DNA of 30,000 bases from Symbiodinium natans (GCA_905221605.1 CAJNDS010002426.1:147501-177500), one strand, 5' to 3'. Counted from the first letter of the stretch, positions 1 through 8,977 are shown. Notes: generated by a model from the sequence alone, not told the origin. Numbers and translations are program-made.

Positions 1-265
1 CAGGTCCAAAGTCTTGCCTCAAAAGCAAACTCTGAACGGGCTACCATGCAGCTCTGAAGATCGCACATCGCAAAGCAAGCGTAAAGCTTGGCAACTTTGT
101 CCAAGGTGGGAGCACATGTGGTTGCCGAGAAATCGACCCTGGGACCATCGGACGAGAGGTCACGCATTGTATACTTTCAATAGCGACCTGCGCCCGCAAG
201 CTCCGTTTATTTTTAAGTTGTTCCATTGGACCTTGCTGTGGGCCTGTTTAATGTGTTGGGCGCAG

Positions 266-331
266 GATGCCAGGAACAGAGTAGATACTGTAGACATCTG
301 CGACGCTGGAGTTGCCCAAAGTGACGGCGAG
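266..331 (+). CDS. candidate internal exon, unknown protein
   Basis: Open 22-codon stretch reading DARNRVDTVDICDAGVAQ and so on. It follows an acceptor-like TGTTGGGCGCAG with G as the next base, and ends at GAG followed by GC, the GC-donor pattern seen in better-supported genes of this window. A degenerate CCCTAAA tract starts 35 bp downstream. The protein is not recognised and no neighbouring exon could be joined with certainty. The call rests on splice context and acidic coding-like composition only. Confidence 0.25.
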
Positions 332-365
332 GCCAGCATGGAGCCACAAATGCTCTGGCATGATT

Positions 366-420
366 CTCCCTAAGCCCTAAACCCTAAGACTTAACCCTAA
401 ACCCTAAACCCCGAAACCCT
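366..420. repeat. degenerate telomeric (CCCTAAA) tract
   Basis: About seven CCCTAAA-like units with CCCTAAG and CCCGAAA variants, in the C-rich orientation on the plus strand. Confidence 0.85.
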
Positions 421-474
421 ATAAAGCATGTAGGCGCAGTGCATCGGACACTGGGAACCCTGAGCGCAGTGCCT

Positions 475-675
475 TAAAAGCAGCTTCATGCTGGGTGCAG
501 CTTCATGCTGTGGTAAGAGAGGGGTTTTGCTGCGATTCAGGGTTTAGGATTTAGGGTTTAGGGTCTAGGGTTTAGAAGCAGCCACGCGTTGCCCCCCAAG
601 TACCCAAAGCCGGAGCATGCGTTTGTTTGCATTGTTCTGTTCTCCCGTAAACTCCGACCCTGTCACTTCGGCTGA
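475..675 (+). CDS. candidate exon pair split by a 34-nt telomeric intron
   Basis: The left exon (about 475-541) reads ...QLHAVVREGFCCDSG and stops after two bases of a codon. The right exon (576-675) supplies the third base and continues SSHALPPKYPKPEHAFVCIV to a TGA. The 34 nt between (542-575) are five GTTTAGG-like units starting with GT and ending TTTAG. Read straight through, the heptamer gives a stop; spliced, the frame continues. The protein is not recognised. A 14-bp direct repeat (GCAGCTTCATGCTG at 480-493 and 497-510) lies in the left exon. Phase agreement is seen; splicing is inferred. Confidence 0.35.
542..575 (+). repeat. telomeric repeat tract, candidate intron
   Basis: GTTTAGG, ATTTAGG, GTTTAGG, GTCTAGG then GTTTAG: four heptamers plus six bases. 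It begins GT and ends AG between phase-compatible open frames. Confidence 0.6.
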
Positions 676-853
676 TGTTTTGTTCTTTCAGTTCGCGGAT
701 TGAGGTTGTTTTTTTTCAGCAAACGGCTTGACTTTGGGAGTTTTTGGACTGAATCCGATGACCAGACATGCTAGTTGTGCTCCCTGGTGTCAAACGGCCG
801 GCTTCTTTCTATCATCAGTCGTACTCATCCTAGAGATGTTGCATGACACCTGC

Positions 854-980
854 CTTGAACCCTAGCGTGCTCCACCAACTCAGGGCGCAGTTGCACATTG
901 ACAACACGAGAACCTTGACCTCGAACGTTTAGCTTCAAAGCAGAAGTCAACCACGCCTTGACGCTTTCAGTAGGGAGAAC
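854..980 (-). CDS. candidate internal exon (minus strand)
   Basis: On the minus strand, 127 nt open between an acceptor-like GGCTGAG followed by G (exon starts at 980) and CAAG followed by GCAGGT, a GC donor (exon ends at 854). It reads VLPTESVKAWLTSALKLNVR then GQGSRVVNVQLRPELVEHA, with the amphipathic mix of real protein. The gene is not recognised. The minus-strand exon at 1373-1590 lies upstream on the same strand and could belong to the same gene. No exon-like text was seen on the plus strand here. Confidence 0.4.
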
Positions 981-1372
981 CTCAGCCTTCCCTTGTCCCT
1001 CGCATCTGCTATGAGCTCTGCTCGGATGCATGTGTGCCGCACAGTGTGCCTGTGCGGTTGCCAGAAGTGCGGGGCTTACGGTTTGGGAGCATGGCGTGCC
1101 CAATCGATATCCTTCGAACTCCCTTACTCTTTACACTTAGTCTTCAAAGGTTCTCCAGCCTCAGCGGCACCGGAGGAAAAGGCAGGGCATGTCGGATGTA
1201 TGGCGGTATGGAGGTGCCAGTTCATGCAAAGGGTTGCGAGGGTTGAGTTTGGCATGCGGCTCTAAGGCCACAGAGCTCGCCAGCTCAATGCTGTGTACTG
1301 CGGTGTGCGATTTTGTGTGCCGTGAGGTTGAAGACCAGCTGAGTACACGCACCGTGCGCAGCTCAGCACCTT

Positions 1373-1590
1373 TCAGCTCGGGCGGGTCAAAGTGGTAGCA
1401 CCGAACGCACGGACGCTCGCCAGAATCATGTTGAGGTCATTTGCGAGAGTGTTAACAAACAGCACAAAAACCTTCTGGAGAACAAAAGAGGTGTCCGAAC
1501 CTGACAGCGGTCTCTGAGTTTGTTCGCTAACCAGATACATCATGACCTCAAAGAACAAAGTAGCCAGAACGGCGACACTTCGTGAAGTCA
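1373..1590 (-). CDS. candidate minus-strand exon, hydrophobic protein segment
   Basis: Minus-strand frame reading VAVLATLFFEVMMYLVSEQT, then QRPLSGSDTSFVLQKVFVLF, then VNTLANDLNMILASVRAFG and a stop at 1373-1375. Composition is strongly protein-like with hydrophobic helices. A 75-nt part bounded by TTTGAG and CCAGAAG could be either exon or an in-frame intron starting GTCATG. Upstream the same frame runs into a (TCTC)n microsatellite and becomes an artefactual Arg/Glu-rich ORF. The protein is not recognised. Confidence 0.35.
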
Positions 1591-1694
1591 ACGTGCCAAA
1601 GTGTCCAGCTGGAGATGTCGTGGCCGGCATTCGCAGTATCGGAGAGGAGCGAACACAAGCGCAAAACGCAAGTTCACCTGCGGAGGCGACCGAG

Positions 1695-1816
1695 TCGCTC
1701 TTTCTTTCTTTCTCTCTCTCTCTCTCCTGCTCTCTCCCTCTCTCTCTCCTGCTCTCTCTCCTGCTCTCTCTCTCTCTCTCTCCTGCTCTCTCTCTCTCTT
1801 TCTCCCTCCTGCTCTC
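1695..1816. repeat. (TCTC)n microsatellite with CCTG interruptions
   Basis: Pyrimidine-only CT repeats interrupted by regularly spaced CCTG. They create long artefactual Arg/Glu-rich or Ser/Leu-rich frames on both strands. 1817-2390 holds no exon I can support apart from a second short CT run near 2250-2270. Confidence 0.9.
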
Positions 1817-2397
1817 TCTCTGTCTGCCGTGCCATCCGTGCCGGAAATCGCTGGCGACGAGTCGTCGCCCAAGCCATCCGCAGTTCTTGAAGCGTGTGGT
1901 TTTCTCTCTTGACCCCACGGGGGCCTCCACGCGGGACGCCTCCACTCGAAGCCCGTTTCACCGTCGGTGACAAGGTTGGTTACAGCTTGCCCTGTGCCAT
2001 CTCCCCTCCCGAAGCCACAGGGCGGTGTCCGACCCACTGCACGAAACTGCAGTGGCCCAGGGACCCTCAGCTTGTGCCCCCGCCCACGGCACGAGAATGC
2101 CAGAGCTGCTTGCTGACGCACCGTAGCCTGTGTTGCCCACAAGTTGCTGTGGCTCTCCTGGGAGGAGGGCAGCCATTTAGTATCTTGGGTTCTTATGGCA
2201 AGGGTGTTTTCTCCCACAGTTGTTGTGTGTCGCCTCTCTATCGCTCTCCCCTTCTCTCTCTCTCTCTGCACACAATCTGCGCCCTCATCACGTGCCATGT
2301 TAAGACGCACGGCTTTTGCCAAGCGGCTTAAACTAGAACAGGCCACGAGAGACATGTTTGGAAAGAAGCAGGCCTTTCTTTTTCAAACAGATGCCAG

Positions 2398-2493
2398 GCG
2401 ATGCAATCTTTTGCTGAGAAATTTGTCGCTCACACACAAGGAACCCAGAAACGATCGAATGAACAGACTCAGGCAGTCTTTGAGTCGGCCAGA
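2398..2493 (+). CDS. candidate exon, unknown protein
   Basis: After TTTTTCAAACAGATGCCAG the frame reads AMQSFAEKFVAHTQGTQKRS then NEQTQAVFESAR, hydrophilic and helix-like. An overlapping frame from 2303 (MLRRTAFAKRLKLEQATRD...) is also open for 70 codons, so the true frame is uncertain. The 3' boundary was not found. No family is recognised. The following 2520-2950 holds a short self-complementary block near 2712-2763 (TATCTAG/CTAGATA) and nothing else I can name. Confidence 0.22.
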
Positions 2494-2954
2494 CTGTTGC
2501 CTTCGTTGCGACTCAGCTTAGACCCACGGACCACACGCAACACCAAGCCCAGAAACAAACTTGGTTATGCCCCTCCGCGCAGCACTCTCTCTTTTTTTGA
2601 GTACGAGTTGCGCTTGTGTTCACCTACTTCCCAACAAAGGCCTAACACGCGCACGCCCATCAAGACCGTAGGTCAAGACCCTTGGCGCAGCGTAGATTTG
2701 GGGGGTAATATACCTTATCTAGTCCCTAGATACCTAAGTATCCCCCAAAAAACCCCTAGATAACCGCTAAGGTCCCTTATAGGCGTCCCTCGTTTAGTCC
2801 CTTGACTCGAGCCTTGTCGGAGGCCAGTAGTTCGTCCTTCCCTCGCACTGGCAGCTCTCGGGATGAGGTCGGTGCTGCAATGTTGTCTTGCTTGCTGCCC
2901 ATGTTCTTTAGGGCATGGGTGCTTGGACAAAAAGAAAGATGTTGTATGTATGGA

Positions 2955-3125
2955 AACCCTAAACCCTAAACCCTAAACCCTAAACCCTAAACCCTAAACC
3001 CTAAACCCTAAACCCTAAACCCTAAACCCTAAACCCTCCTAAACCCTAAACCCTAAACCCTAAAACCCTAAATCCTAAACCCTAAACCCCAAACCCCAAA
3101 CCCTAAACCCTAAACCCTAAACCCT
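2955..3125. repeat. telomeric (CCCTAAA)n array
   Basis: More than 20 near-perfect CCCTAAA units with a few CCCCAAA and CCTCC interruptions. Confidence 0.95.
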
Positions 3126-3126
3126 G

Positions 3127-3210
3127 GGAACGAGAGGAAAGTCCGGGACCGTCGCCTGGATCCGCAGCTGCTGCGCTCCTTGCAGCAGCCGCGGCCGTGG
3201 AAGACAACCT
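3127..3210 (+). CDS. candidate exon directly after a telomeric array
   Basis: The frame reads NERKVRDRRLDPQLLRSLQQ then PRPWKT, strongly charged and protein-like, before an in-frame TGA. The stretch contains GAGGAAAGTCCGGG and an 8-bp hairpin (3167-3189). The GAGGAAAG string matches the RNase P RNA CR-I box but is better explained as codons. The donor and partner exons are unresolved. Confidence 0.25.
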
Positions 3211-3227
3211 GAACCTTTAAGTTGTTG

Positions 3228-3275
3228 GGTTTAAGGTTTAGGGTTTAGGGTTTAGGGTTTAGAGGGTTTAGGGTT
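3228..3275. repeat. TTTAGGG-orientation telomeric tract
   Basis: Imperfect TTTAGGG units on the plus strand, opposite in orientation to the arrays on either side. Confidence 0.85.
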
Positions 3276-3390
3276 GTGATTTGTGATGGAACAGCTGGCC
3301 CCAGGCACACTCTACCAAGATTTTCCACATGGATCCAAGCATGTAAGTTGAAGGCCACACATCTTCATGTTTCCAAGCCTTGGACCCTAC
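3276..3390 (+). CDS. candidate exon VVICDGTAGP...
   Basis: Directly after a TTTAG acceptor-like end of the telomeric tract, the frame reads VVICDGTAGPRHTLPRFSTW then IQACKLKATHLHVSKPW before running into the next CCCTAAA tract. The 3' boundary is unknown and the protein is not recognised. Confidence 0.22.
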
Positions 3391-3399
3391 ACCCTATCG

Positions 3400-3785
3400 A
3401 CAAAACCCCAAACCCGAAACCCCAAAACACCAAGCCCTATTCCCTAAACCCAAAACCCTAAACCCTAGCCCTAAACCCTAAACCCTAAACCCTAGCCCTA
3501 AACCCAAAACCCTAGACCCCTTCCATTTTGCAAGGTGTTGGCAGCGACAGGCCGGGAAGCAAAGGTGGCAGCACCCTGCAGCGCTCAGGCCAGCGAGCCT
3601 CTCTTTTGAAAGTCCTAAGCTCTAAGCTCTAAACCGTCAAAGCCTGAACCCCTAAACCCCAAACCCCAAACCCCAAACCCCAAACCCCAAACCCCAAACC
3701 CTCAGCCCTCAGCCCTCAGCCCTCAGCCCTCAGCCCTCAGCCCTCAGCCCTCAGCCCTAAGCCCTAAGCCCTAAGCCCTAAGCCG
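3400..3785. repeat. mosaic of telomere-variant blocks
   Basis: Degenerate CCCTAAA and CCCAAAA units (3400-3520), about 90 bp of unique DNA, then three successive homogeneous blocks: CCCCAAA (about 3650-3702), CCCTCAG (about 3703-3757) and CCCTAAG (about 3757-3783). Each block changes one or two positions of the heptamer. From 3786 to about 4440 only a short CCCTAAA tract (4112-4147) is clear; the rest is unassigned. Confidence 0.9.
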
Positions 3786-4671
3786 TTCACGGATACCTGC
3801 AGGCAGGTGACAAACCCGAAAGCTCTGACGCCGGGAGCCCGGGCTGTTCTCTGTTGCGCCTGATCAAAAACACGATGACGTATCCTCTTCTAGCTGGCGA
3901 GTTCGAGAACGGCACGTGGTCTCATCTTCGGTCATGGCTGTGAGTTTCAATAGAGGTTGGTTTTGGGTGATTCTCTTCTTGCAGGTCTGGAATGGCTTCC
4001 ATTGAAAAAACGTTATAGGGCAAGCGACAAGATGTTCTGGCAAATCCTGCAGCGGAGGAGTCAGGCGAGTTCTTCAGGCCGAACATGCCATGGGGACTTG
4101 CAGTCATCAGCTTACCCTAAACCCTAAACCCTAAACCCTAAACCCCCAAGCAAGCTACGGACTTCAAAATGCACGGGCAAGGGCGCCCGTTCACGGCTTG
4201 GGGGGATGCTTAGGCGGGGCTTTGAGAGTGTTGACCCCCCGTCATCCCTGTGTACAGATAGGGTGCTCCTTGGGAGAATACTAACCGCAAAAACCCGGCC
4301 TCATGTAAGTTGTGAGACATCGTCTACGTAGCGATGTAGCGTGGTTGCGGTTGCGGTCGGTCAGTCAGTCAGAGACTTGCGGCGCTTGGGGAGGCCATTG
4401 CTGTCATTGCCCCTTCAAATCGATGTTTCATCGCAATTGTAAACGCTACCCGAGCCACGGGATGTGCACACCGGTGGTCCAAGTGGTGCACCTCAGATTT
4501 TCCAAAATGGTCGGGTTGCAGATGCAGAAAGCGACAGCTGGTCGAGCGTCTCAACACATCTTGTCCGATATGATTTTGTCGCATGTGCCTCGGGTGCGTG
4601 CTTGCAACTACAGTCCCCAACGTGATGTTAGGTCTGCTTGTGTCTCCTTCTTCCCTGCCCATTGCTCGCAG

Positions 4672-5275
4672 AGTCCAACGAGATTGTGACCCAGGTCCAG
4701 AGACCACGGAGTCAACGCAAATTTTCCCAAGGCTTCAAGGTTAAAGACCTGGATGAAGCTGCGGCATTATTCGTACTGTCTGCCCAATTCAAGCTGATGC
4801 CTCTGGGTAGGAGCCGCGGCCTTTTTGCGAGATCAGCCGACCCAAATCCATCGGCGCAAAATCCATTTGTGCCAGGTTGATTCCACCCCCCCCCCCCCCG
4901 GGGAAGAGAAGCTCAGCACGAAGGCTAAGTCGCCTCGTCCGTTCTTTAACGCTGACAGTGAAATTCTCTGGCTGCATGCGCCAATTCTTGATGGTGTTGA
5001 AGCTTGCGTCAAGGTCAAGGAGCTCTATGAAGCGTTGCAGGCCCTCTTGTCGGCTGCGAGCGCAGTGTGGCCTCTACTCCGTTGCCACGGGTGCATGTCT
5101 TTTTTTGTGGGTCAGGATGTGCAGCAGCGAACCAAGCATCTCCAAATGAAGATACGGATTGCCGCCGAGGAGCCCAGGGCTCAGAGTGTCTTGGAGTTTT
5201 TACTCGGAGCCTTGGAGCTTGTTGTTCTTTCATCCAGGTGCCACGCGCTTGAGCAGAAGATCGAAGGCCCAATGT
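4672..5275 (+). CDS. two-exon gene piece, unknown protein
   Basis: Exon A (4672-4806) follows CCCATTGCTCGCAG and reads SNEIVTQVQRPRSQRKF... to ...AQFKLMPL, ending with one base before GTAGGAG. Exon B (4907 to about 5275) starts after a C14 run and GGGGAAG, supplies the two missing bases, and reads EKLSTKAKSPRPFFNADSEI then LWLHAPILDGVEACVKVKEL and ...VLEFLLGALELVV, ending before GTAAGG. The joined frame is about 170 residues, mostly helical, with no signal peptide or known domain seen. An earlier open frame at about 4460-4610 (VVQVVHLRFSKMVGLQMQKA...) may be an upstream exon. Phase agreement across the 100-nt intron and canonical-looking donors support it. Function is unknown. Confidence 0.5.
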
Positions 5276-5302
5276 GTAAGGATCCGGCGCAGAGTTCAGT
5301 TG

Positions 5303-5402
5303 GGGGTTACGAAAATAGGGGACCCCCAAAATAGCCCCCCAAGTAGTAGGATTCCCTTATCATAAGGACCCCAATAAGGTACCCCAAAATTTCGTAAACC
5401 AC
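5303..5402. mobile_element. MITE-like inverted repeat (about 100 bp)
   Basis: The ends are imperfect inverted repeats: GGGGTTACGAAAATAGGGG on the left matches the reverse complement of ACCCCAAAATTTCGTAAACC on the right, with an AT-rich centre containing AAGGACCCC. It lies just 3' of the exon ending near 5275, so probably in an intron. No transposase is present. Confidence 0.5.
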
Positions 5403-5624
5403 CTGTCCTAGTGGTGGCACTGTCAGCACTGCGTCTCGGATGAAGCTCGGCAGCGGCTGTTGACCGAACGCGCCTTCTCTTTGAATGCCTCGCAGCTTTC
5501 TCTACCGGCGGGGTTGCCAGAAGTGCTCTGACAAGTTCTGCCAGAATAGGTATTTCCCAAAATAGAGGTAATCCTTTTTTTCTCCCCGGATAGAATAGAA
5601 TCCTCTTTCAAGGGACCAATAGCC

Positions 5625-5671
5625 TTGTCTCTCTCTCTCTCTTTTTCTGTCTCTCTGTCTCTCTCTGTCTC

Positions 5672-5702
<31 letters not shown>

Positions 5703-5751
5703 TTCTCTCTCTGTCTCTCTCTCGCTCTTTCTCTCTCTCTCTCTCTCTCTT
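5625..5751. repeat. (TCTC)n microsatellite
   Basis: Nearly pure CT repeat with occasional GTCT and GCTC units. Confidence 0.9.
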
Positions 5752-5757
5752 GACATT

Positions 5758-5884
5758 CTTTGACCTGAAGCCTAGACCCTAAACCCTAAACCCTAAACCC
5801 TAAACCCTAAACCCTAAACCCTAAACCCTAAACCCTAAACCCTAAACCCTAAACCCTAAACCCGAAACCCCTTTGACCTGAAGC
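5758..5884. repeat. (CCCTAAA)n array flanked by a 14-bp direct repeat
   Basis: CTTTGACCTGAAGC at 5758-5771 is repeated exactly at 5871-5884, and a 99-bp CCCTAAA array fills the space between. This is the arrangement expected if telomeric DNA was inserted at a staggered break whose ends were filled in. Confidence 0.9.
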
Positions 5885-6002
5885 GCGAGCTTGCAGGCCT
5901 GGCTCTTGCCCATCGCCGGCGAGAGTTGCAGGTTTCTGAAATTTGGCAGGCCACTTTGCTGCATGATCCGACACTAAACCCTAAACCCTAACCCTAAACT
6001 CA

Positions 6003-6152
6003 AGGCCTAGGCCGCCCCCCTACGTTGGGGGGCAGCGCCTCTGGCCCCCCTGACCCCCCTGCCCCCCCCTGGCCCCCTGGCCCCCCCTCACCCCCCCCTG
6101 GCCCCCCCTGGCCCCCCGCCCCCTGGCCCCCTTTGCCCCCCCCCCCCCCCTG
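6003..6152. repeat. C-rich CCCCCCTGG low-complexity tract
   Basis: Runs of C6-C14 separated by TGG or TGA, with extreme strand asymmetry. It generates Pro-rich and Gly-rich artefactual frames. Between 5885 and 6650 no exon is supported apart from a weak one at about 6325-6380 (EKLLMALQNRARAAL). Confidence 0.9.
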
Positions 6153-6420
6153 CCTTTTGGCCCTCCCGGCCGGCCCTTCTGCCCACCTCTTGTGGCCCCC
6201 TAACCCTGACAAACCTTATTCTTGGGGAAAGGTTTTTTTGAAAGTAAGCGATTGTCATGAGTTTAGGCCTAAACCCTAAAAGGAATAGGTTTGGGTGGTT
6301 TTGCCGCCTCGGACGGCGTGGGGTGGGAGAAAAGTTGTTGATGGCCCTCCAAAATCGGGCCAGAGCTGCTCTGCGCATTTGACGAGGCATTCGAGCCGCT
6401 GCTGCATCCTAACCTTCACA

Positions 6421-6543
6421 GCATCTAAACCCTAAACCCTAAACCCTAAACCCGAAACCCGAAACCCTAAACCCTAAACCCTAAACCCTAAACCCTAAAC
6501 CCTAAACCCTAAACCCTAAACCCTAAACCCTAAACCCTAAACC
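6421..6543. repeat. telomeric (CCCTAAA)n array
   Basis: About 17 units, some CCCGAAA, ending 10 bp before an inverted-repeat element. Confidence 0.95.
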
Positions 6544-6552
6544 GCTGAATCA

Positions 6553-6658
6553 ACTGGCTGGTTCTTATTAGGGAATGAGGGAACTCGACTCCCGTATACC
6601 CTTCAAGGGATTATACAGGGTACCTCATTGCCTCATTTCCTACCAAGAACCAGCCAGT
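6553..6658. mobile_element. MITE-like element with long terminal inverted repeats
   Basis: ACTGGCTGGTTCTT at the left end is the exact reverse complement of AAGAACCAGCCAGT at the right end, and complementarity continues imperfectly inward (AGGGAATGAGG against CCTCATTTCC). The whole 106 bp can fold back. The right end is followed by CAG and then the first exon of the next gene piece, so the element may lie in an intron and sit next to its acceptor. Confidence 0.7.
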
Positions 6659-6661
6659 CAG

Positions 6662-7285
6662 CATGTTGCCGATGCCTGTGCGTGGCGTAGCCTTTGTCAC
6701 TGAGGATGTGGAAGCAGGGATGGCCAGCGTCAGGAAGGTCATGTCGGGAATGTTGGTGCACTGATCCACACTTGCGTCTCAGAAACCAAAGTCAGGTGCT
6801 GCTAGCGACAACTGATCCTGCACACCTGCGAGCGGCACGTGGACGTCAGGCCTGATTCCGAACTTATCCACCTACGTCTAACTCTGGTGTGCGCACGGTT
6901 GAGTGCGTGTTAAGGAACGACCCGAGGAGACCGCCACAGAATTGGAGCGCTTGCAGAAGGACTGCAGCAGGTATCTTCCAGATTCAGAGACGGGACTGTG
7001 CCGAACCATGCACGCGTGCCGTGGAGTCTTGCATGCCCATGCTGCCGGAAACAAAGAGACCCATAAGGAGTTAACAGCGCCATGCAGTTGCTTCTCGACC
7101 CACCCCCGATCACAGGAAGTGCGGCGGCAGGCTGTTGCCATCCAGGTTCTCAGACAGTGGCATGACGAGGTACCAAGCCCTATCCAAGCCTGGGTTTCAG
7201 AAGTGCCCGTAACTTGCGGAAAGGACGCTCGGCGCCACTACCTACAGTACTGGTCCTTCGTAGCGAATATATCCCGCGCTAAACC
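6662..7285 (+). CDS. multi-exon gene piece, unknown protein
   Basis: Exon 1 (6662-6737) reads MLPMPVRGVAFVTEDVEAGM then ASVRK and ends before GTCATG. Exon 2 (6796-6849, after AAAGTCAG) reads VLLATTDPAHLRAARGRQ and ends before GCCTG. Exon 3 (6915 to 6961 or 6970, after GTTAAG) reads ERPEETATELERLQK. All three join in phase across introns of 58 nt (GT-AG) and 65 nt (GC-AG), each with G after the acceptor. A further open stretch (about 7134-7280) reads AVAIQVLRQWHDEVPSPIQA, WVSEVPVTCGK and HYLQYWSFVANIS. Its junction is unresolved, and it runs into the next telomeric array. No domain is recognised and the true start may be upstream. Confidence 0.45.
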
Positions 7286-7338
7286 CTAAACCCTAAACCC
7301 TAAACCCTAAACCCTAAACCCTAAACCCTAAACCCTAA
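7279..7338. repeat. telomeric (CCCTAAA)n tract
   Basis: Eight near-perfect units. Confidence 0.95.
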
Positions 7339-7491
7339 CACTGACTAGGGCCACTGGACAGGCCGAAGCTCGCCATCCGAAGACTCGAATTGCGGTCCTA
7401 ACCGCACAACTGGTGGAAGCCTCAGCTTGGAGCCACCTTCCACGGCTCGAAAGTCTGAGAGTTGTATTACACATATTAGCATATTAGAATA

Positions 7492-7552
7492 ATGTATATA
7501 TATATATTCTCATATATATATATATATACATATGTATATATATATATATATT
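7492..7552. repeat. (TA)n microsatellite
   Basis: Alternating TA runs interrupted by TCTCA and CATATG. Confidence 0.9.
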
Positions 7553-7653
7553 GTTTGTTTGAGTTGTAGATTTGTCTATCACTTCTCGTTTCTGCCTTCA
7601 TGTGACGAGTATTGCAACATGTTCCGAAGGGCCACCTCTCCTCACCTAGCTAC

Positions 7654-7978
7654 TTTTCGCCAGACGAAACATCCTGTAGTGCCGAGTCATGCCGGAGTCT
7701 GAGTAGAGTTCCATGGAAATTTCCCGGCAGGAGAAGGCAGTTCCTGCACCAAGGTGCCTACATCCGGTCTCTTTGCTAGTGAGGAGGAGGGGAGCAGGAG
7801 GATGAAGAACCCGAGGATACAAACACCACATACACTACACACGCAGCCGACGCACCCCGGTGTAAAGCCCCCTCTGACTCTTCGCAACGTTTTTCAGCGG
7901 TGAGGACATAGGCCTGCGCGAACTGGAAGTAGGCACATCTATCTGGCTGATCAAGCTGGGTCAGCATAAACCTTGGCC
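7654..7978 (-). CDS. two-exon minus-strand gene piece, unknown protein
   Basis: On the minus strand, exon 1 (7978 down to 7856) follows GAAGAG and reads GPRFMLTQLDQPDRCAYFQF then AQAYVLTAEKRCEESEGALH, ending with one base before GTGCGT. Exon 2 (7743 down to 7654) follows GGTGCAG, supplies two bases, and reads TAFSCREISMELYSDSGMTR then HYRMFRLAK before GTAGCT. The 112-nt intron joins the two frames in phase, and the joined segment is about 70 residues. It lies on the opposite strand to the gene pieces on both sides. No family is recognised. Confidence 0.45.
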
Positions 7979-8167
7979 CTCTTCGTTGCCCTTCCCCGTC
8001 ACCTCCCTGCCCTACCGCCCGACGCACAACCCAGAGCAGACAACGCGCAACACGCATTTCTGACATATGACAGATTGTGTGCATCTGCAGACAGCAGCCT
8101 GTTCTGCTAGCTCGCCCCAGGCTGAAGAACGGCGCCGGCGTTCAAAGGCCGGCACAGTCACACTGCA

Positions 8168-8272
8168 ATGAAGGCAAGCCATGCAGCCGGCCTATGGCAG
8201 GAGATTCAGCAGGAGATGGATGAGATTGCCAGATTAGAAGGTCTGCGAAGAGCTTTGTCTGGAGCTGCTTGA
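8168..8272 (+). CDS. short candidate ORF, helical 34 residues
   Basis: ATG at 8168 opens MKASHAAGLWQEIQQEMDEI then ARLEGLRRALSGAA and TGA. It is helix-like with alternating charges, too short to identify, and could be a terminal exon rather than a whole gene. Apart from it, 7979-8396 has no supported feature. Confidence 0.2.
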   Translation: MKASHAAGLWQEIQQEMDEIARLEGLRRALSGAA

Positions 8273-8396
8273 GCTGTGGCATGCAACATCATGCAACCGA
8301 CCTGTTTCACACCCGAGCCCGGAGCCGGGTGTTCTAGTGCCAGATGCGGTGTGTGTTTCGTTCGTTGCTTGCAGATAGCCCGTCCAATTGAAACGT

Positions 8397-8457
8397 AACC
8401 CTAAACCGTAAACCCTGAACCCTAAACCCTGAACCCTAAACCCTAAACCCTAAACCC
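8397..8457. repeat. telomeric (CCCTAAA)n tract, degenerate
   Basis: Eight units including CCCTGAA and CCGTAAA variants. Confidence 0.9.
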
Positions 8458-8459
8458 TT

Positions 8460-8735
8460 GTCTCTGTCAAGCGATGGTTCGACCTGGGCTGGGAAGCAAA
8501 AGAATGGTTCAGCTGATGCTGTCGACCGTGCATCACGTCATCCTACATGGGGGTTTCCGAACAACGGGGTACCCTTCTTGGGGGTTCCTATGTCAAGGAT
8601 GATACCATGTTGGGGTATGTTCCCCTTGGCTCTGCTTTTGTGTGCTACCGACTCCCCCGCCCTCGAGGAGGGGGGCTGGCAATTGATGCTTAAGGCGCGC
8701 CACGCGACATTTTCTGACGACATGGCCGATTCCTG
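8460..8735 (+). CDS. candidate exons interrupted by a dispersed repeat
   Basis: Coding-like text SLSSDGSTWAGKQKNGSADA (from 8460) and EEGGWQLMLKARHATFSDDM then ADS and a stop (to 8735) are separated by about 110 bp carrying GGGGGTTTCCGAACAACGGG. A related sequence occurs at 20687 and part of it at 10162. The whole span is open in one frame, but the middle is repeat, so it is probably an intron. Unrecognised. Confidence 0.2.
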
Positions 8736-8840
8736 AATAGTCCCGCAAACTTGAATCTTGACCTTGCAGCGGAGGTCCTCAATACAGTGGGTGCAGCATA
8801 ATACTGGCCTGCCCCAACTTCACGCGTGATTGGCAGCAGC

Positions 8841-8977
8841 GTAAACCCTAAACCCTAAACCCTAAACCCTAAACCCTAAACCCTAAACCCTAAACCCTAA
8901 ACCCTAAACCCTAAACCCTAAACCCTAAAGGCCCTAAACCCTAAACCCTAACCCCTAAACTCTAAATCCTAAACCCT
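8841..8977. repeat. telomeric (CCCTAAA)n array
   Basis: About 19 units, degenerating at the 3' end. 8978-9345 is AT-richer unique sequence in which I see only a possible exon ending at CTGCCAG/GTGAGG (9346). Confidence 0.95.

Noticed and set aside
1588-2355. 255-codon and 190-codon Arg/Glu-rich minus-strand frames
   Set aside because: The central part is a (TCTC)n microsatellite read on the other strand; only the 3' end of the second (1373-1590) looks coding.
2955-3125. A true chromosome end
   Set aside because: Arrays occur in both orientations throughout and are flanked by exons, so they are interstitial.
3134-3147. GAGGAAAGTCCGGG matches the CR-I box of bacterial-type RNase P RNA
   Set aside because: No CR-II, CR-III or CR-V partner and no P4 pairing strand of adequate length nearby; the stretch reads as coding (ERKVRDRRLDPQLL).
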